NCBI GenBank assembly: GCA_964230215.1
Contig: CAXRGQ010000004.1
Span: 1-64,000, forward strand
Direction of reading: 5' to 3'
Length of the DNA: 64,000 nt
DNA from: JAUILH01 sp964230215
Lineage (GTDB): Bacteria > Bacteroidota > Bacteroidia > Flavobacteriales_D > JAUILH01
Part shown: piece after piece, positions 18,770 through 27,199 of the stretch
Numbering within the stretch: position 1 is the stretch's first letter
How the letters are laid out: each line of letters begins with the position of its first letter
The notes under the pieces: model-generated
Database searches by the model: none
What the model was told of the DNA's origin: nothing
Seen by the model: the letters and a program-made list of their open reading frames with translations, nothing else
Program-made: the position numbers and the translations under genes

Positions 18770-18792
18770 AGGCTCCGTTTGGGGCCTTTTTT
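18770..18792 (+). terminator. Intrinsic terminator after tRNA-Arg
   Basis: AGGCTCC (18770-18776), loop GTTT, GGGGCCT (18781-18787) form a 7-bp stem with one T-G pair, followed by a T-run. Confidence 0.85.
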
Positions 18793-18817
18793 GTTTTTAA
18801 AGGTGACCATATACATC

Positions 18818-18892
18818 TTAAAGATAGCTCAGCTGGATAGAACATCCCGCTTACCAGCGGGACGGTCCCAGGTTCGAATCCTGGCGCGATCA
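18818..18892 (+). pseudogene. tRNA-Arg pseudogene with ruined 5' acceptor
   Basis: From TAGCTCAGCTGGATAG (18825) to the 3' end CGCGATCA this copies the tRNA-Arg at 18691, with perfect T-arm and 3' acceptor strand, but the seven bases where the 5' acceptor should be (TTAAAGA) do not pair with CGCGATC. The anticodon arm is the same TCCCGC-TTACCA-GCGGGA as in the relic at 18587, giving a loop of the wrong size. A tandem duplication of tRNA plus terminator followed by decay explains it: a near-identical terminator follows. Confidence 0.75.
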
Positions 18893-18897
18893 CAAAA

Positions 18898-18921
18898 AGG
18901 CTCCATTAGGAGCCTTTTTTG
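18898..18921. terminator. Intrinsic terminator after the tRNA pseudogene, possibly bidirectional
   Basis: AGGCTCC, loop ATTA, GGAGCCT: a perfect 7-bp stem with A-run before and T-run after, so it can work in both directions. It sits 1 base from the end of the minus-strand SpoIIE gene and copies the stem of the terminator at 18770. Confidence 0.85.
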
Positions 18922-18922
18922 T

Positions 18923-20440
18923 TTACCCCTGAAACTCGTAGCCAATCACGCATACATCATCAATTTGTTCATGGTCTCCTAGCCATTCATTGAACCTCTT
19001 GTGCATGTATGATTGAACAGATGCAATAGGCATTTCATTCGCGTCTATAAGCCATTTCTTCATGTTGTTAGATTTCAGCTTTTTTCCGTCCGGACCGCCG
19101 AACTGATCGTAGTACCCATCCGAAAATATATATATACGGTCTCCTTTAATCAGGTCAAATGAATGCGTTGTAAATGGCTGAGCCATACTATAATTCCCAA
19201 TTGGTTGTTTATCTGCTTTTATCTCTATTAGCACTAAATCATTATGTTTAAGAATTTTGATTTTACTATTATTGGTAACATTTATGTCGGCATCATTGCG
19301 ACGGATTATCCATACGGGATTGTGCGCGCCAGCATAATAGAGTTTGTTAGCCATTATCCTGCACATGGCAATATCCATCCCATCATTGACATCTTCTTCA
19401 CTTTTGTCAAATTCCTGCAAAACAATATCTCTTGTTTTGTTTAAAATCTCGCCTGGATTACGCAAGTCATGTTCTCGAACAGAGCGATTCAATCCATTAT
19501 TACAGATTACACTTACCATTGCTCCAGGTACACCATGTCCCGTACAATCAGCCACAGCAAAGAGCAGGTCGTTTTTCACTTCATCTGCAAACATCCAATA
19601 AAAGTCTCCCGCGACAATATCTTTGGGGAGGTATAATACAAAACCATTACTCAGGTGTTTGTCAAGCATAGAAGAGGAGGGAAGTACCGCGTTCTGAATC
19701 CTTTTCGCATAGTTTATAGAGTCTGTAATCTCTTTGGTCTTAATTCTTAAGTTGACATGAGCTTGCTCAATAATGGCATTTTGTTGTTGAGATTTCTTGT
19801 AACGTTTGTAGACTATAAAACCAAATACAAGCAATAGTGCTCCGAGTACCAATAAACTAAGCTTGATATAGTTGTCCCGCTCTTGAATCAGATCATTCTG
19901 TTTGAGTTCGGCGTTTTTAGCATCAAGCTCCGCATTTTTTGTTTTTAATATTTGATCATTCAGCTTCTGTTCTTCTGCCAGGATGATGCTGTCTTCCAGC
20001 CGTGTTTGCATTAATAAGAATTGATTTTCGGCCCTTTTCATGCTGGCAATGGTATTTGTGGAAACAAAGCTATCTTTCATTACTAAGCTTAATTCATACC
20101 ATTTCAGCGCGTCCTTGAAATTTCCAAGTCCTTTGCTAGCTTCATACATACAGAGTAAACAAGCATCCTGTCTTCTCAGCGTTCCAGCCTCCTTGAATAA
20201 CTCTAGAGCATCAGAACATGCTTCATACGCTCCCGATAAGTCACCTTGCGACCCCATTAAATTGCCTAGCTTAAGCATAGAGGCTGCCATGCCTTCTGTT
20301 CTACCAATTGATTTGGCTGACTCGAAACCTAGTGTATAATAATAGCGAGCACTATCGGGCTGCCCACTCGTACTAAACAAGGTTCCCATGTTATTGTAAA
20401 TTCTTGAAGCAAGATCAAGATTGTCTTTCGTATCAGGCAT
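18923..20440 (-). CDS. C-terminal part of a split TPR-SpoIIE phosphatase
   Basis: This 505-residue frame contains TPR repeats (about 10-130), a coiled coil (about 150-195), one membrane helix (about 198-217, LSLLVLGALLLVFGFIVY) and a SpoIIE domain (about 265-505) with VAGDFYWMF, VADCTGHGVPGAMVSV and FSDGYYDQFGG. It lacks a signal peptide of its own; the upstream frame (20443-21111) supplies one and ends in the middle of a TPR. The two frames are 2 bases apart and in different phase. Joined, they give about 727 residues, close to the 757-residue intact paralogue at 372-2645. If it is translated alone from the ATG at 20440, its TPR part could not be exported normally. Confidence 0.8.
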   Translation of the reverse strand: MPDTKDNLDLASRIYNNMGTLFSTSGQPDSARYYYTLGFESAKSIGRTEGMAASMLKLGNLMGSQGDLSGAYEACSDALELFKEAGTLRRQDACLLCMYEASKGLGNFKDALKWYELSLVMKDSFVSTNTIASMKRAENQFLLMQTRLEDSIILAEEQKLNDQILKTKNAELDAKNAELKQNDLIQERDNYIKLSLLVLGALLLVFGFIVYKRYKKSQQQNAIIEQAHVNLRIKTKEITDSINYAKRIQNAVLPSSSMLDKHLSNGFVLYLPKDIVAGDFYWMFADEVKNDLLFAVADCTGHGVPGAMVSVICNNGLNRSVREHDLRNPGEILNKTRDIVLQEFDKSEEDVNDGMDIAMCRIMANKLYYAGAHNPVWIIRRNDADINVTNNSKIKILKHNDLVLIEIKADKQPIGNYSMAQPFTTHSFDLIKGDRIYIFSDGYYDQFGGPDGKKLKSNNMKKWLIDANEMPIASVQSYMHKRFNEWLGDHEQIDDVCVIGYEFQG

Positions 20441-20442
20441 AT

Positions 20443-21111
20443 TTAGTATCGCTCAAAGGCTTGTTCAACTTTGCCATTTCGGTTGAGCGCCAGCGCCATG
20501 TCAAAATGGGCGACTACCAACAAATCATTAGTGCCAATGGATTTTGCCAACGCAAGATTTTCTTCGGCCAATGTTAATTGTTTGTCATAGTTAGACTTTG
20601 ATAAGAAGTATATTTGGTACAATGCTGCATTCACATCAAATTGGGCCTGAAGGTTTTTCGCTTTTATAGCTATAGGCTTAAGTGGAAGAATAATGTTCAG
20701 CGCTTGTTCGAACTGGTTGTTGAAGATGTAGATTCTTTCATTTAATCGTGAGGCAAGATCAACTTCAAGGTTTAGTGAGTCAATAGCACTAGCAATGTCT
20801 ATTGCACCTATGGCAGCTTGCTCCGCCAACAAAATCCTTCCTTTCGCATTGTAAAAACGAGATAGTACATCATAACATCTTGCTTTATCAGCACTTACGG
20901 ATAAGTCATCATATATGCTTGTGGCTTTGTTAATGTAGTATTCTGCTGAGTCTAGGTTAGAATTCAAATAGAAATCAGCCAAATCAACATATGCGTTGGC
21001 TTTGTTTTCCGGTTCTGAAGTGTTTAATGCATTATATAAGCTATCCGGAGCCTGTGCTAAGGTGCTTAGCGACATGAATAAACTGAGAATAAGTAGAATA
21101 GCTGGTTTCAC
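20443..21111 (-). CDS. N-terminal part of a split TPR-SpoIIE phosphatase
   Basis: This 222-residue frame has a clean signal peptide (ending LSTLAQA) and TPR repeats to its end, where it stops abruptly inside a repeat (GKVEQAFERY). The next frame, 2 bases on and in another phase, resumes with LNMPDTKDN (reading upstream of its ATG) and another TPR. A deletion of a few codons plus one or two bases would produce this. Either a recent frameshift broke one gene, or the two parts are made separately. A sequencing error cannot be excluded. Confidence 0.75.
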   Translation of the reverse strand: MKPAILLILSLFMSLSTLAQAPDSLYNALNTSEPENKANAYVDLADFYLNSNLDSAEYYINKATSIYDDLSVSADKARCYDVLSRFYNAKGRILLAEQAAIGAIDIASAIDSLNLEVDLASRLNERIYIFNNQFEQALNIILPLKPIAIKAKNLQAQFDVNAALYQIYFLSKSNYDKQLTLAEENLALAKSIGTNDLLVVAHFDMALALNRNGKVEQAFERY

Positions 21112-21163
21112 ATATGAAAGATAATAGAAATTTCACAGTTCAATATATGATAGCAAAACTTGC

Positions 21164-22408
21164 TTAAAAGTCTGACAGAAGCTTCACATCCTTACCATTC
21201 TCAATAGTCATGCTGGCTGTGCCTTTATAGTCTGTTATTTTACCTGTGAAGCACACTTCTTGGTTTTTTAGATATATCTCAGGCTCATAGGTGAAGTTCT
21301 TAATATTTGAATCGAATATTGTTACTGAGAAAATCTGATTCGGAAATTGCTTATCAAGATTCATGAAAACATGACCCTTGTTATGCTTTTTTGTGCTCAC
21401 AACTTTGCCACACACTGTGTGTTTTTTGCCGTCGTCTTTTAGAAATGCACCATCGTAGCTATTCACAGCGTTTTTAGGCAATCTGCTATTCGCGATCGCT
21501 CTTACATCTCCTTTCTCTCCAATAGGCATCCAATGGTGGTAGTCGAATTCTGACTCTATCTCATTTTCCAATTCATCATCAATGTTTGGGAATAAGTCGT
21601 ATCCAAGAATAGATTCGGCACTGTCTATAGTCACAGCGAATGACTCAATGGGCACTCTAATCGCTTGATGCGGCATGATAAAAGCAATTCCCTTTTTCGC
21701 TTTCACATCTATCGCCGATTTCACAAAGTACTCAGGAACAGATAGACCATTTTTACTACGGGGACTTTTTTTAAGATCGTCGTTTAATACAGGAGCAGTT
21801 ATCACATACAATGGTTCTTTACTGTTGCTGACATAGTCGCGCAACCAGTTTTCTAATTCTGCCCATTTTCGTCTGTTGAAATCTCCGATTTGTGGAGACA
21901 TATTGGAGTAGAAGTAGCTTTCAGATAAAGCCTTTGCGCTCCATCTAAAGTCTGCAGATGGCGCTAGGTGACCACGATCAAACCCAAATCCATCGTATTT
22001 GTATTTACCGTTCTCTTGTTTTGTTTTGGTGAAATAATCCTTTTCTTCTGCTGAGCCAGTGCTAATCAAGGTGTCAATCCTGAAATCGTTCGATCTTGAA
22101 ACATTCCCTTCAATAATATCCGGCATTATAATGTGCATTACCCAATTAGCTTGTTCGTGCTCCTCGTTATAGCTCAAGCTGAGTGCAGAGTGACTAATTA
22201 TAATCTCCGATTTGTCAGACTTTGGTACACCAATTCGTTTAATCTCTTTTCTAATCCAGCTTAATTTAGCTTCTTCTAACTGCTGTATGATGCTGTTTTC
22301 GGCAACTTTTAGAGAGTCAAGTTGTTTGTTAAGCGAATTAATTAGTGGGTCATTATTCTGACCAATTGCAAGCTTACTTAAGATAAAGGCAATAAACAGT
22401 AATCGCAT
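21164..22408 (-). CDS. Secreted DNA/RNA non-specific endonuclease (His-Me finger) with OB-like tail
   Basis: This 414-residue protein has a signal peptide (about 1-16, ending LAIGQ), a short coiled coil (about 20-60), a non-specific nuclease domain (about 75-300) with the catalytic DRGHLAPSADF (His at 147) and the metal-binding Asn region YSNMSPQIGDFNRRKWAELE, and a C-terminal beta-rich domain (about 335-412) resembling nucleic-acid-binding OB folds. It should act in the periplasm or outside to degrade nucleic acid for food or competition. It is a single gene with no immunity-type neighbour, which argues against a toxin. Confidence 0.85.
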   Translation of the reverse strand: MRLLFIAFILSKLAIGQNNDPLINSLNKQLDSLKVAENSIIQQLEEAKLSWIRKEIKRIGVPKSDKSEIIISHSALSLSYNEEHEQANWVMHIIMPDIIEGNVSRSNDFRIDTLISTGSAEEKDYFTKTKQENGKYKYDGFGFDRGHLAPSADFRWSAKALSESYFYSNMSPQIGDFNRRKWAELENWLRDYVSNSKEPLYVITAPVLNDDLKKSPRSKNGLSVPEYFVKSAIDVKAKKGIAFIMPHQAIRVPIESFAVTIDSAESILGYDLFPNIDDELENEIESEFDYHHWMPIGEKGDVRAIANSRLPKNAVNSYDGAFLKDDGKKHTVCGKVVSTKKHNKGHVFMNLDKQFPNQIFSVTIFDSNIKNFTYEPEIYLKNQEVCFTGKITDYKGTASMTIENGKDVKLLSDF

Positions 22409-22499
22409 ATAGTGGGATTTTGAATAAAGGTACCAAACATAATACCATTGTTGTTTAACTGTGGATTAATTGTCCTTTTGGTTGACTACATTCAATAAA

Positions 22500-22525
22500 A
22501 AAGCCCAATCAAACGATTGGGCTTT
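22500..22525 (-). terminator. Orphan tRNA-Leu terminator at the left island edge
   Basis: AAAGCCCAATC (22500-22510), loop AAAC, GATTGGGCTTT (22515-22525): a perfect 11-bp stem. On the minus strand it follows directly after the tRNA-Leu 3' fragment and runs into a T-run, so it looks like the original chromosomal terminator of that tRNA, now 13.7 kb away from it. Confidence 0.75.
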
Positions 22526-22549
22526 GGTGCCCAGGACTGAAGTAGAACC
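22523..22549 (-). other. tRNA-Leu 3' fragment: attachment-site direct repeat (left)
   Basis: TTTGGTGCCCAGGACTG (22523-22539) is identical to 36249-36265, the 3' end of the intact tRNA-Leu on the minus strand, including its encoded CCA. The match continues weakly through the T-arm to GAACC (22545-22549). No other part of a tRNA is present here. This is the footprint left when an element integrates into the 3' end of a tRNA gene and restores it from its own copy. Confidence 0.8.
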
Positions 22550-23441
22550 TTTAGTTTTTGAGTTTCGTATAATTCCTTATAAGTATTGATATCAAAGGAA
22601 TATAGTTCCTTTCTGCCAAAATGTGAAATTTAATGAAATTGGTTGAAATCACTGTTTAAAGTCCAAATTCGTACCCTTTTTAATACCCTCACAGATCAAT
22701 AATATCAATACAATTGCGTTGTTAAGTATACGAAATTCGTACCCAAATGGTTAAACTAAAGACCCATTTTGATCTTTCATAATGAAATTGATATATATGA
22801 ATGGCCGTCTCAGGGTGCGCGATGAGAGACGGTACCAAATAGATTATACACCGCGACTTTGAGTATCGTTTCATTTTTTTAGTTGATGGTTGCACCGTCA
22901 ACTTTAGCTGGAAAGTCTGGTTTGATAGGGGTCTAGCTCAGTGCTGACTCCAAAAAGAGAGCTAAAAAAAGTGCAAAAGAGTGCCTTGCCCGGTGGAAAA
23001 CATGGGCGAAACACGAACACAAGCCTGGTTTTCCACCAGGAATTATGCTGTGGTGATATGGTCAGTCGACTAAGACTGAGGAGTGGCCGCACCATAACTT
23101 ACCAGAATGGAAGTTGTACTTGCGACCCTACGAACTGCGATATTCAAATTATTTGTTTTCAATTTGAAAATCAATTTTGGTATTCAACCTTTTGTAAACT
23201 CCGCATAGGTCGGGAGCGCCTACTTTATCAAGACTTATTTAGATTAACGGAAGATCATTCTGTTTTGTTTCAGACCAACCGGGAAAAGTTCGATACGAAT
23301 ATTTGTGGCGTTTACCAGAGTCAGGTAGAGCGTGCAGACATTGTCTCACAAAGCATGCAGGGCGTGCGGATAAGTGTGTAGGCTTTGATTGTTAAGTGTG
23401 CAAAGCGTGCTGTCAAACTTTGATAGGTCTGTATTGCAGGC
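22550..23441. other. Stretch without a convincing gene, several hairpins
   Basis: No frame here looks like a protein: a 146-codon plus-strand frame at 22941-23381 is Cys/Arg-rich without motif or hydrophobic core. Hairpins are visible: AAAGGAA-TATAG-TTCCTTT (22594-22612), CCGTCTC pairing with GAGACGG (near 22804-22834), GTTGATGGT-TGC-ACCGTCAAC (22882-22902), and the distant pair GGTGGAAAAC / GTTTTCCACC (near 22992-23038). It may hold a structured RNA or gene debris, perhaps where the recombinase once was. Confidence 0.4.
22665..22744. repeat. Arm-type repeats inside the left end of the island
   Basis: AAATTCGTACCC occurs at 22665-22676 and again at 22733-22744. The first copy is part of a longer string, AAATT-CGTACCC-TTTTT-AATACCC (22665-22688), which has the same design as 36174-36197 near the right end but with the CG and AA steps swapped. 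Such spaced repeats near both ends of an element are what a tyrosine recombinase binds with its arm-binding domain (inference). Confidence 0.55.
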
Positions 23442-24056
23442 TTATTCCAACCCCTCAATCTCCCCAGAACTGAATCCGGTGATCAAAGAAATGTAATCGG
23501 TGTCCGCGCCATGTTCCTTCATCTTCCGTGCCGTATCAAACTGATGCTTCTTCTTCAACTCCTTGGTCAGTTCACGGCGGATCTCTTTCACCTGACGTTG
23601 ATCGTCTACCACAAACTTATTGCTGTACATCAGCTTGCCCCAGTGTTCAGAACATGCCAGGTAAACATAGTCCTCTTCAGAAATGATGAGGTGATCGATC
23701 ACGCCCACGTCAACAATCTTTCCAACCTGGATTAATCGGTCGGTCATGTCCAGATCTTCCTTGGAAGGCTCCAGTTTACCGCTTGGGTGGTTGTGGACCA
23801 GGATCACTTTGGAAGCATCTTTGATCAGAGCCAACCTAAACACGTCTCGTGGTTTAAGCGCCACATCCGCCAATGAACCTAAAGCCGACAATTCTACATT
23901 TAGAATCTTGCTCGCGTTGTTTAAACTCACTGTCCAGAAATGTTCCTTTTCGCGCCCCACTTTATTTTCACACAACAAAATTTGCTGCATCACATTATAC
24001 AGATCATCTGAGTTGAGAATCTTGATTTTCTGTTCTTCTGTGAGTCGGACGTTCAT
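23442..24056 (-). CDS. radC: RadC-like JAB/MPN-domain protein
   Basis: This 204-residue protein contains the RadC MPN core: FRLALIKDASKVILVHNHPSG near residues 75-95 with the JAMM-type HNHPSG, then DLIIS-like VGVIDHLIISEEDYV. It begins with the short helical lead seen in accessory-region RadC proteins and lacks the N-terminal helix-hairpin-helix of chromosomal RadC. It has a basic tail (KEIRRELTKELKKKH). Despite the name, its role in DNA repair is unproven; copies are typical of islands and conjugative elements. Its codons look richer in G and C than neighbouring genes, consistent with transfer. It is divergent from the efflux operon at 24252. Confidence 0.8.
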   Translation of the reverse strand: MNVRLTEEQKIKILNSDDLYNVMQQILLCENKVGREKEHFWTVSLNNASKILNVELSALGSLADVALKPRDVFRLALIKDASKVILVHNHPSGKLEPSKEDLDMTDRLIQVGKIVDVGVIDHLIISEEDYVYLACSEHWGKLMYSNKFVVDDQRQVKEIRRELTKELKKKHQFDTARKMKEHGADTDYISLITGFSSGEIEGLE

Positions 24057-24251
24057 TAATGCAATTTCCAGGACAAAGTTAAAATTAACTGAAAAATGGA
24101 TGTCGATTAAAGCATACTCCAGGACTAGGGTAGATTATCAAGTTACATACGCGAGAATTTCAGCACTACCACAAGCGGCATTGATACCGGTTCTTCAAAA
24201 ATTCCTGACTTTTTTTGCGTCTTTCGGAAACATTGGGCGTCTACATACTAG

Positions 24252-25436
24252 ATGGGAAAATTTTGGAGAGGAATTTGGGTCGTTATGTGCTGTTGTAATA
24301 TGCAACCGACGACCACATTTGGGCAATCAGACAACCACCTCGATTCCCTGATCAGTTGGGCCAAATCGAATAATCCTTTTATCGCGGCCAGTCAATTTGC
24401 CATAGATCAGGCTTCTGCGCAAAGCATATTCGATTTGGAAGATCCGCAACTTCTAATACAATCTCCTTCTACTGAGTTCTATACTATTGGTGTTTATCAA
24501 TCGTTTGAATCTCCGTTTACCTATTTTCGGAAAAGAGATGCACGCACGGCAGCAATAGAGTTGCGGGGCAAACAAAAAATACTCACAGAAAAAGGAATCG
24601 AACTTCAGGTTCAAGAGCTGTACAATACAGTTGCGTATTTTTCATCTGAAGTACAGATATATCAATCTTTCGATACCCTCATTAATAACTTTGTTGAAAC
24701 CGCAACACGAAAACGGCAAGCAGGCTTAGTAGATTCGCTTCAACTATTAATAGCCCATATTTCCAAACTAGAGTTTATCAATAAATTAACCGTGGCCAAA
24801 GAACAATTAGCCAATGCGGTTAAAGGTTTGGCTTTGTTCTGCGGTGTAAATACTTCCAAAATTCAAAAACCTACGGATTATAGTGCAGAAATGCTAACCT
24901 TGGGTATAGAACTTGGCGATTCATCTACAAACGCCATTATTGACGTTGCAAAGGCACAAATAGTTAAGGCTGAAATTGATTACAAGCTCAAACGTAGCCA
25001 AATATTCGAAGGGTTTTCAATTGGTTACATGAACCAAGGTGCGAGAAATTCTCCCATTGGCAACAGATTTGAGCTTGGTATATCTGTGCCTCTGTGGTAC
25101 TGGAAGCACAAAAAACAGATGAAGATTGCCCGCCTTGAGATTGAACGTACTGAAAACGAAATGGCAGGTACTAAACTGGATATTCAAATTAAAATTAATG
25201 AACTCTTGGGTGAAGCGCTCCGCATGAAAACGCAAATCATGTACTATGAGCAAACCATGCTTCTCCAATTAGAACAAACGCAACAAATGGCACAACGCTT
25301 ATTTGAAGCAGGAGAATCAGAGTTCTCAACCATTTTACTTGCTCAACAAAATTTATTTGATGGCCAATTGCGCTATAATAAGATGATACATGAATACACC
25401 AATATCATGTTCAGAATTTCATATTACACTGGATAA
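24252..25436 (+). CDS. czcC: CzcC-like outer-membrane efflux protein (TolC family)
   Basis: This 394-residue protein begins with a short hydrophobic signal (about 7-24, then TTFGQ) and is otherwise helical with the two long coiled-coil hairpins of TolC-family outer-membrane factors, with TRKRQAGLVDSLQLLIAHISKL in the first and AQRLFEAGESEFSTILLAQQ in the second repeat. The second phrase is close to the usual family wording. It is the outer-membrane channel of the tripartite efflux pump encoded by the next genes. Its stop touches the ATG of the next gene (TAAATG), so it heads a tight five-gene operon. Confidence 0.85.
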   Translation: MGKFWRGIWVVMCCCNMQPTTTFGQSDNHLDSLISWAKSNNPFIAASQFAIDQASAQSIFDLEDPQLLIQSPSTEFYTIGVYQSFESPFTYFRKRDARTAAIELRGKQKILTEKGIELQVQELYNTVAYFSSEVQIYQSFDTLINNFVETATRKRQAGLVDSLQLLIAHISKLEFINKLTVAKEQLANAVKGLALFCGVNTSKIQKPTDYSAEMLTLGIELGDSSTNAIIDVAKAQIVKAEIDYKLKRSQIFEGFSIGYMNQGARNSPIGNRFELGISVPLWYWKHKKQMKIARLEIERTENEMAGTKLDIQIKINELLGEALRMKTQIMYYEQTMLLQLEQTQQMAQRLFEAGESEFSTILLAQQNLFDGQLRYNKMIHEYTNIMFRISYYTG

Positions 25437-26003
25437 ATGAAGGTACTTTTAACCATATTGTTTGCAACAACAACGCTTTTGTGTTCGGCACAACACGATC
25501 ATGACCATGCAGGACACGACCATGCTGGACATAGCCATGGCGAACCAGTTAACACCTCAAAGGCAACATACTTTAGTATTTCAGAATCTACAAAGTCAGC
25601 CGAATATGTTTTGCACTACGAGCCATTCCAAACAAATCAAAGAACAAAACTGAAATTGTATGTCTCTGATTGGGAAACAAATATACCTGTAGATAGTGCT
25701 AAAATGATTGTTAGATGCGAGGAACTAGACAAGCGTTTCTCCTTCTCAAAAATTGGTCCTGGCATATACGAGATTACCGCAAGTTTCCCAGATAATAAGG
25801 CGTATGAGTTGTCTGTCAATTTAAAGGCGCCTTTCGAAGATCAGGTACATATATTCGGTATTGAACCTGGTAAGTCTCTTGAGGAAGAGGTTACGGAAGA
25901 AGAAGGGGAGCCCTTGTTTACATGGGTAACATGGCTGTTCCTAGGTCTTGGATTTCTTTTGGGGGTAGTACTCACGATAATAATAAGACATAAAGCTAAG
26001 TAG
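25437..26003 (+). CDS. His-rich periplasmic metal-binding protein with C-terminal anchor
   Basis: This 188-residue protein has a signal peptide (about 1-19), a His/Asp run (HDHDHAGHDHAGHSHGE, about 20-37), a beta-rich domain (about 45-150) resembling small Ig-like or YtkA/FixH-type folds, and a C-terminal membrane helix (about 163-182, FTWVTWLFLGLGFLLGVVLT) with a basic end. The His run should bind divalent metal ions. Lying between the outer-membrane and fusion-protein genes of a metal efflux pump with no gap, it probably hands metal to the pump or buffers it in the periplasm (inference). No close named family is recognised. Confidence 0.7.
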   Translation: MKVLLTILFATTTLLCSAQHDHDHAGHDHAGHSHGEPVNTSKATYFSISESTKSAEYVLHYEPFQTNQRTKLKLYVSDWETNIPVDSAKMIVRCEELDKRFSFSKIGPGIYEITASFPDNKAYELSVNLKAPFEDQVHIFGIEPGKSLEEEVTEEEGEPLFTWVTWLFLGLGFLLGVVLTIIIRHKAK

Positions 26004-26006
26004 ACT

Positions 26007-27194
26007 ATGAAAAATAAGCAGCTAAATAGAGTGGCCCTGTTGATAGGAGGAGTTTTGCTCAGTATCTTATTTATTCAGGCAGTATCTCCGTCATCTAATG
26101 ATCAAGATCAACACGATTATTCAGGACACGATCATTCAGGGCATGACCATTCAGGACACGATCATTCAGGGCACGACCATTCAGATATTAAGCCTAATGA
26201 ATGTGAAGTCCCTAAAGAATCTCAATTCTTACTGGGTGTGCAAACACGATTGACGAAATCCTCAAAAAAGACCCTAGTGAGTAAGCTAATGGGAACGGTT
26301 CGCTCGCACACAAACGGAAGTGTGAGTATCAATAGCCCTCAAAACGCTACTGTGCGAAAGATTCACGTAAATATTGGTGAACGAGTAAAAAAAGGGCAGG
26401 TACTTGTTTCAATGACCCAGAATATTGGCTCTATGGACAAACTCCAAATTAAAGCTGAGTTAAAAAACATGGAAGGTGAATTGGCCAAGTTTGAAGCTGA
26501 AAAAGTGAGACTTGAAGGTGTTCAAGACTTGGTGGCGAAAAAGAGACTAGAAGAAGTTGAACTTGAAATTGCCAAATTATCAAATCTCATATCAGCTTAC
26601 CGCTCTGCGCTTTCTGGAGGCACTAGCTCGTTTACCATAACTGCTCCTATACACGGGGTGGTAGAGGATTTTGAATTATCTAACGGACAGCAGGTGAGCG
26701 AGTCAGATTTATTATTATCCATTCATAATTCACAGCTTGTAAAAGTTGAAGCGATCGTTTATCCAAGAGAAATGAGCGCCTTATCCGATTCTGTTGCGTA
26801 TGCGATTCGAGACTTGGCAACTGGAAATCTAATAGAGCAAGGTATTACTAACGCTGTTATAAACCCTACAATTGATGAGCAGAGTCAGACGGGAACCTTA
26901 ATTCTGTCGATAACAAATGGCGACCAAATGCTCAGACCAGGTCAGCAAGTTTCAGTTGAAATAACAAAGGAATTGGCCGAAGATGTGATCTCCGTGCCTA
27001 CGGAAGCGATAATAGAGCATCAAGGAATTCCAGTAGTTTTTGTACATACTCAACCAGAAAGGTTCGAATTTATCCCTGTCAATCCAGGCGTAAGAGGTAC
27101 TAAATACACACAAATTATAGATGGATTAGAGCCAGGTCTTAGAGTTGTAACCAAAAGTGCGCACCGAGTGCATGCCATATACATGAGTAAATAG
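26007..27194 (+). CDS. czcB: CzcB-like membrane fusion protein with GHDHS repeats
   Basis: This 395-residue protein has an N-terminal membrane helix (about 8-26), then four repeats of SGHDH (about 38-58), then the standard fusion-protein order: lipoyl half with NIGERVKKGQVLVSM (about 120-135), alpha-helical hairpin (about 145-200), second lipoyl half with ITAPIHGVVEDFELSNGQQV, and beta-barrel plus membrane-proximal domains. It joins the CzcA pump to the CzcC channel. The His repeat is an addition that is also present in the 188-residue protein before it and should collect metal in the periplasm. It starts 3 bases after the previous stop and is followed after 5 bases by czcA. Confidence 0.88.
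   Translation: MKNKQLNRVALLIGGVLLSILFIQAVSPSSNDQDQHDYSGHDHSGHDHSGHDHSGHDHSDIKPNECEVPKESQFLLGVQTRLTKSSKKTLVSKLMGTVRSHTNGSVSINSPQNATVRKIHVNIGERVKKGQVLVSMTQNIGSMDKLQIKAELKNMEGELAKFEAEKVRLEGVQDLVAKKRLEEVELEIAKLSNLISAYRSALSGGTSSFTITAPIHGVVEDFELSNGQQVSESDLLLSIHNSQLVKVEAIVYPREMSALSDSVAYAIRDLATGNLIEQGITNAVINPTIDEQSQTGTLILSITNGDQMLRPGQQVSVEITKELAEDVISVPTEAIIEHQGIPVVFVHTQPERFEFIPVNPGVRGTKYTQIIDGLEPGLRVVTKSAHRVHAIYMSK
26121..26180 (+). repeat. 15-bp tandem repeat coding for SGHDH
   Basis: Four in-frame 15-bp units, alternately TCAGGACACGATCAT and TCAGGGCATGACCAT (last one with a single change). The alternation shows that a 30-bp pair was duplicated as a block. Each unit adds one metal-binding pentapeptide to the fusion protein, so copy number can change without a frameshift. 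Confidence 0.9.
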
Positions 27195-27199
27195 TACGT

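Noticed and set aside
18818..18892. Third tRNA copy as a functional tRNA
   Set aside because: The 5' acceptor does not pair with the 3' strand and the anticodon loop has the wrong size, although T-arm and 3' end are perfect.
21164..22408. Non-specific nuclease as a toxin of a toxin-immunity pair
   Set aside because: It has a plain signal peptide, no toxin-delivery domain and no small immunity-like gene next to it.
22804..22850. Possible group II intron 5' end (GTGCG-type start with nearby hairpin)
   Set aside because: No domain V/VI hairpin and no reverse transcriptase frame follow, so the resemblance is too slight.
22941..23381. 146-codon plus-strand frame at the left end of the island
   Set aside because: Composition is Cys/Arg/Gln-rich with no hydrophobic core, motif, start context or similarity I recognise, and it spans the long inverted repeat GGTGGAAAAC/GTTTTCCACC. 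I treat it as chance.
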